Assembly: GCA_013002595.1 (NCBI GenBank)
Contig: JABDJG010000032.1
Location: 1 to 5,931, forward strand
Direction: 5' to 3'
DNA: 5,931 nucleotides
DNA from: Hyphomicrobiales bacterium
Lineage (GTDB): Bacteria; Pseudomonadota; Alphaproteobacteria; Rhizobiales; Aestuariivirgaceae
Shown: one piece after another, positions 5,824-5,931 of the stretch
Position numbering within the stretch: position 1 is the stretch's first letter
Layout of the letters: every line of letters starts with the position of its first letter
Made by a program: the position numbers and the translations under genes
The notes under the pieces: model-generated
What the model was told of the DNA's origin: nothing
Databases searched by the model: none
The model's input: the letters and a program-made list of their open reading frames with translations, nothing else

Positions 5824-5829
5824 CCTCCT
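5824..5829 (-). promoter_or_regulatory. Strong ribosome binding site for the membrane protein
   Basis: A perfect AGGAGG on the minus strand, 5 nt from the ATG at 5818. It fixes the start there rather than at the adjoining GTG (5821). Confidence 0.7.
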
Positions 5830-5931
5830 AGGGCCTGTGGACATTCAGGTTGTAGCGCTGGCGTGGCCCATTTTGTCTGTGGCTAGCTTTGAGCAGCGCA
5901 GCAGGGCCCACCCCTTCAAGATGCTCAAAGC
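5828..5931. other. Right-edge non-coding segment, possible insertion-element end
   Basis: There is no gene here. CTAG (5828-5831) is followed by GGCCTGTGGACATTCAGG, which resembles, from memory only, the termini of some IS5-family elements that target CTAG or TA sites. A perfect 9-bp inverted repeat, GCTTTGAGC (5886-5894) and GCTCAAAGC (5923-5931), reaches the last base of the window and may extend beyond it. No transposase is visible. Confidence 0.25.
5886..5931. repeat. 9-bp inverted repeat at the window edge
   Basis: GCTTTGAGC (5886-5894) and GCTCAAAGC (5923-5931) are exact reverse complements separated by 28 nt containing the palindrome GGGCCC. The right arm ends at the window boundary, so its full length is unknown. 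There is no T tract to mark it as a terminator. Confidence 0.45.

Overview
The window looks like chromosomal DNA of an alphaproteobacterium, probably Hyphomicrobiales (Rhizobiales) or a near relative. The grounds are high-GC codon use, a class III cyclase fused to TolB-like and TPR parts, a 'host attachment' family protein, and a FixK/FNR-type box upstream of a universal stress gene. Genus cannot be told from this sequence. No tRNA, rRNA, CRISPR array or complete mobile element was seen.

Layout. Minus strand, left half: a soluble adenylate cyclase with TolB-like and TPR regions (65-1789); a gap holding the decayed C-terminal tail of a second universal stress protein (1860-1943); a host-attachment/baeRF-like protein (1970-2377); a 280-nt gap with a strong hairpin but no intact gene; and a UspA protein (2658-3191). 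A divergent intergenic region (3192-3396) carries a FixK/FNR-like box placed to activate usp, plus a candidate promoter buried in inverted repeats facing the other way. Plus strand, right half: a 2-oxoglutarate/Fe(II) oxygenase of the HalD/BesD-like group (3397-4356 as it reads here), then an M24 'pita-bread' enzyme strongly resembling the DMSP lyase DddP (4181-5428). A small four-helix membrane protein (5432-5818, minus) converges on it with a 3-nt gap. The right edge has inverted-repeat sequence that might be the end of an insertion element.

How the genes relate. The minus-strand genes look like stress and signalling functions: cAMP production, a UspA probably induced at low oxygen, and a host-attachment/eRF1-like protein. 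The plus-strand pair looks like a two-gene catabolic or modification operon. An oxygenase that could hydroxylate an amino-acid-like or zwitterionic substrate is followed directly by a metalloenzyme that keeps the DddP metal ligands and candidate base.

The main anomaly is at the junction of that pair. The oxygenase frame runs 176 nt into the next gene with an unrelated-looking tail. One extra T in a run of five (4163-4167) would instead end the protein in FYGRAS at a TGA overlapping the next start as ATGA. The oxygenase therefore probably carries a 1-nt frameshift: a real mutation, a sequencing error or, less likely, recoding.
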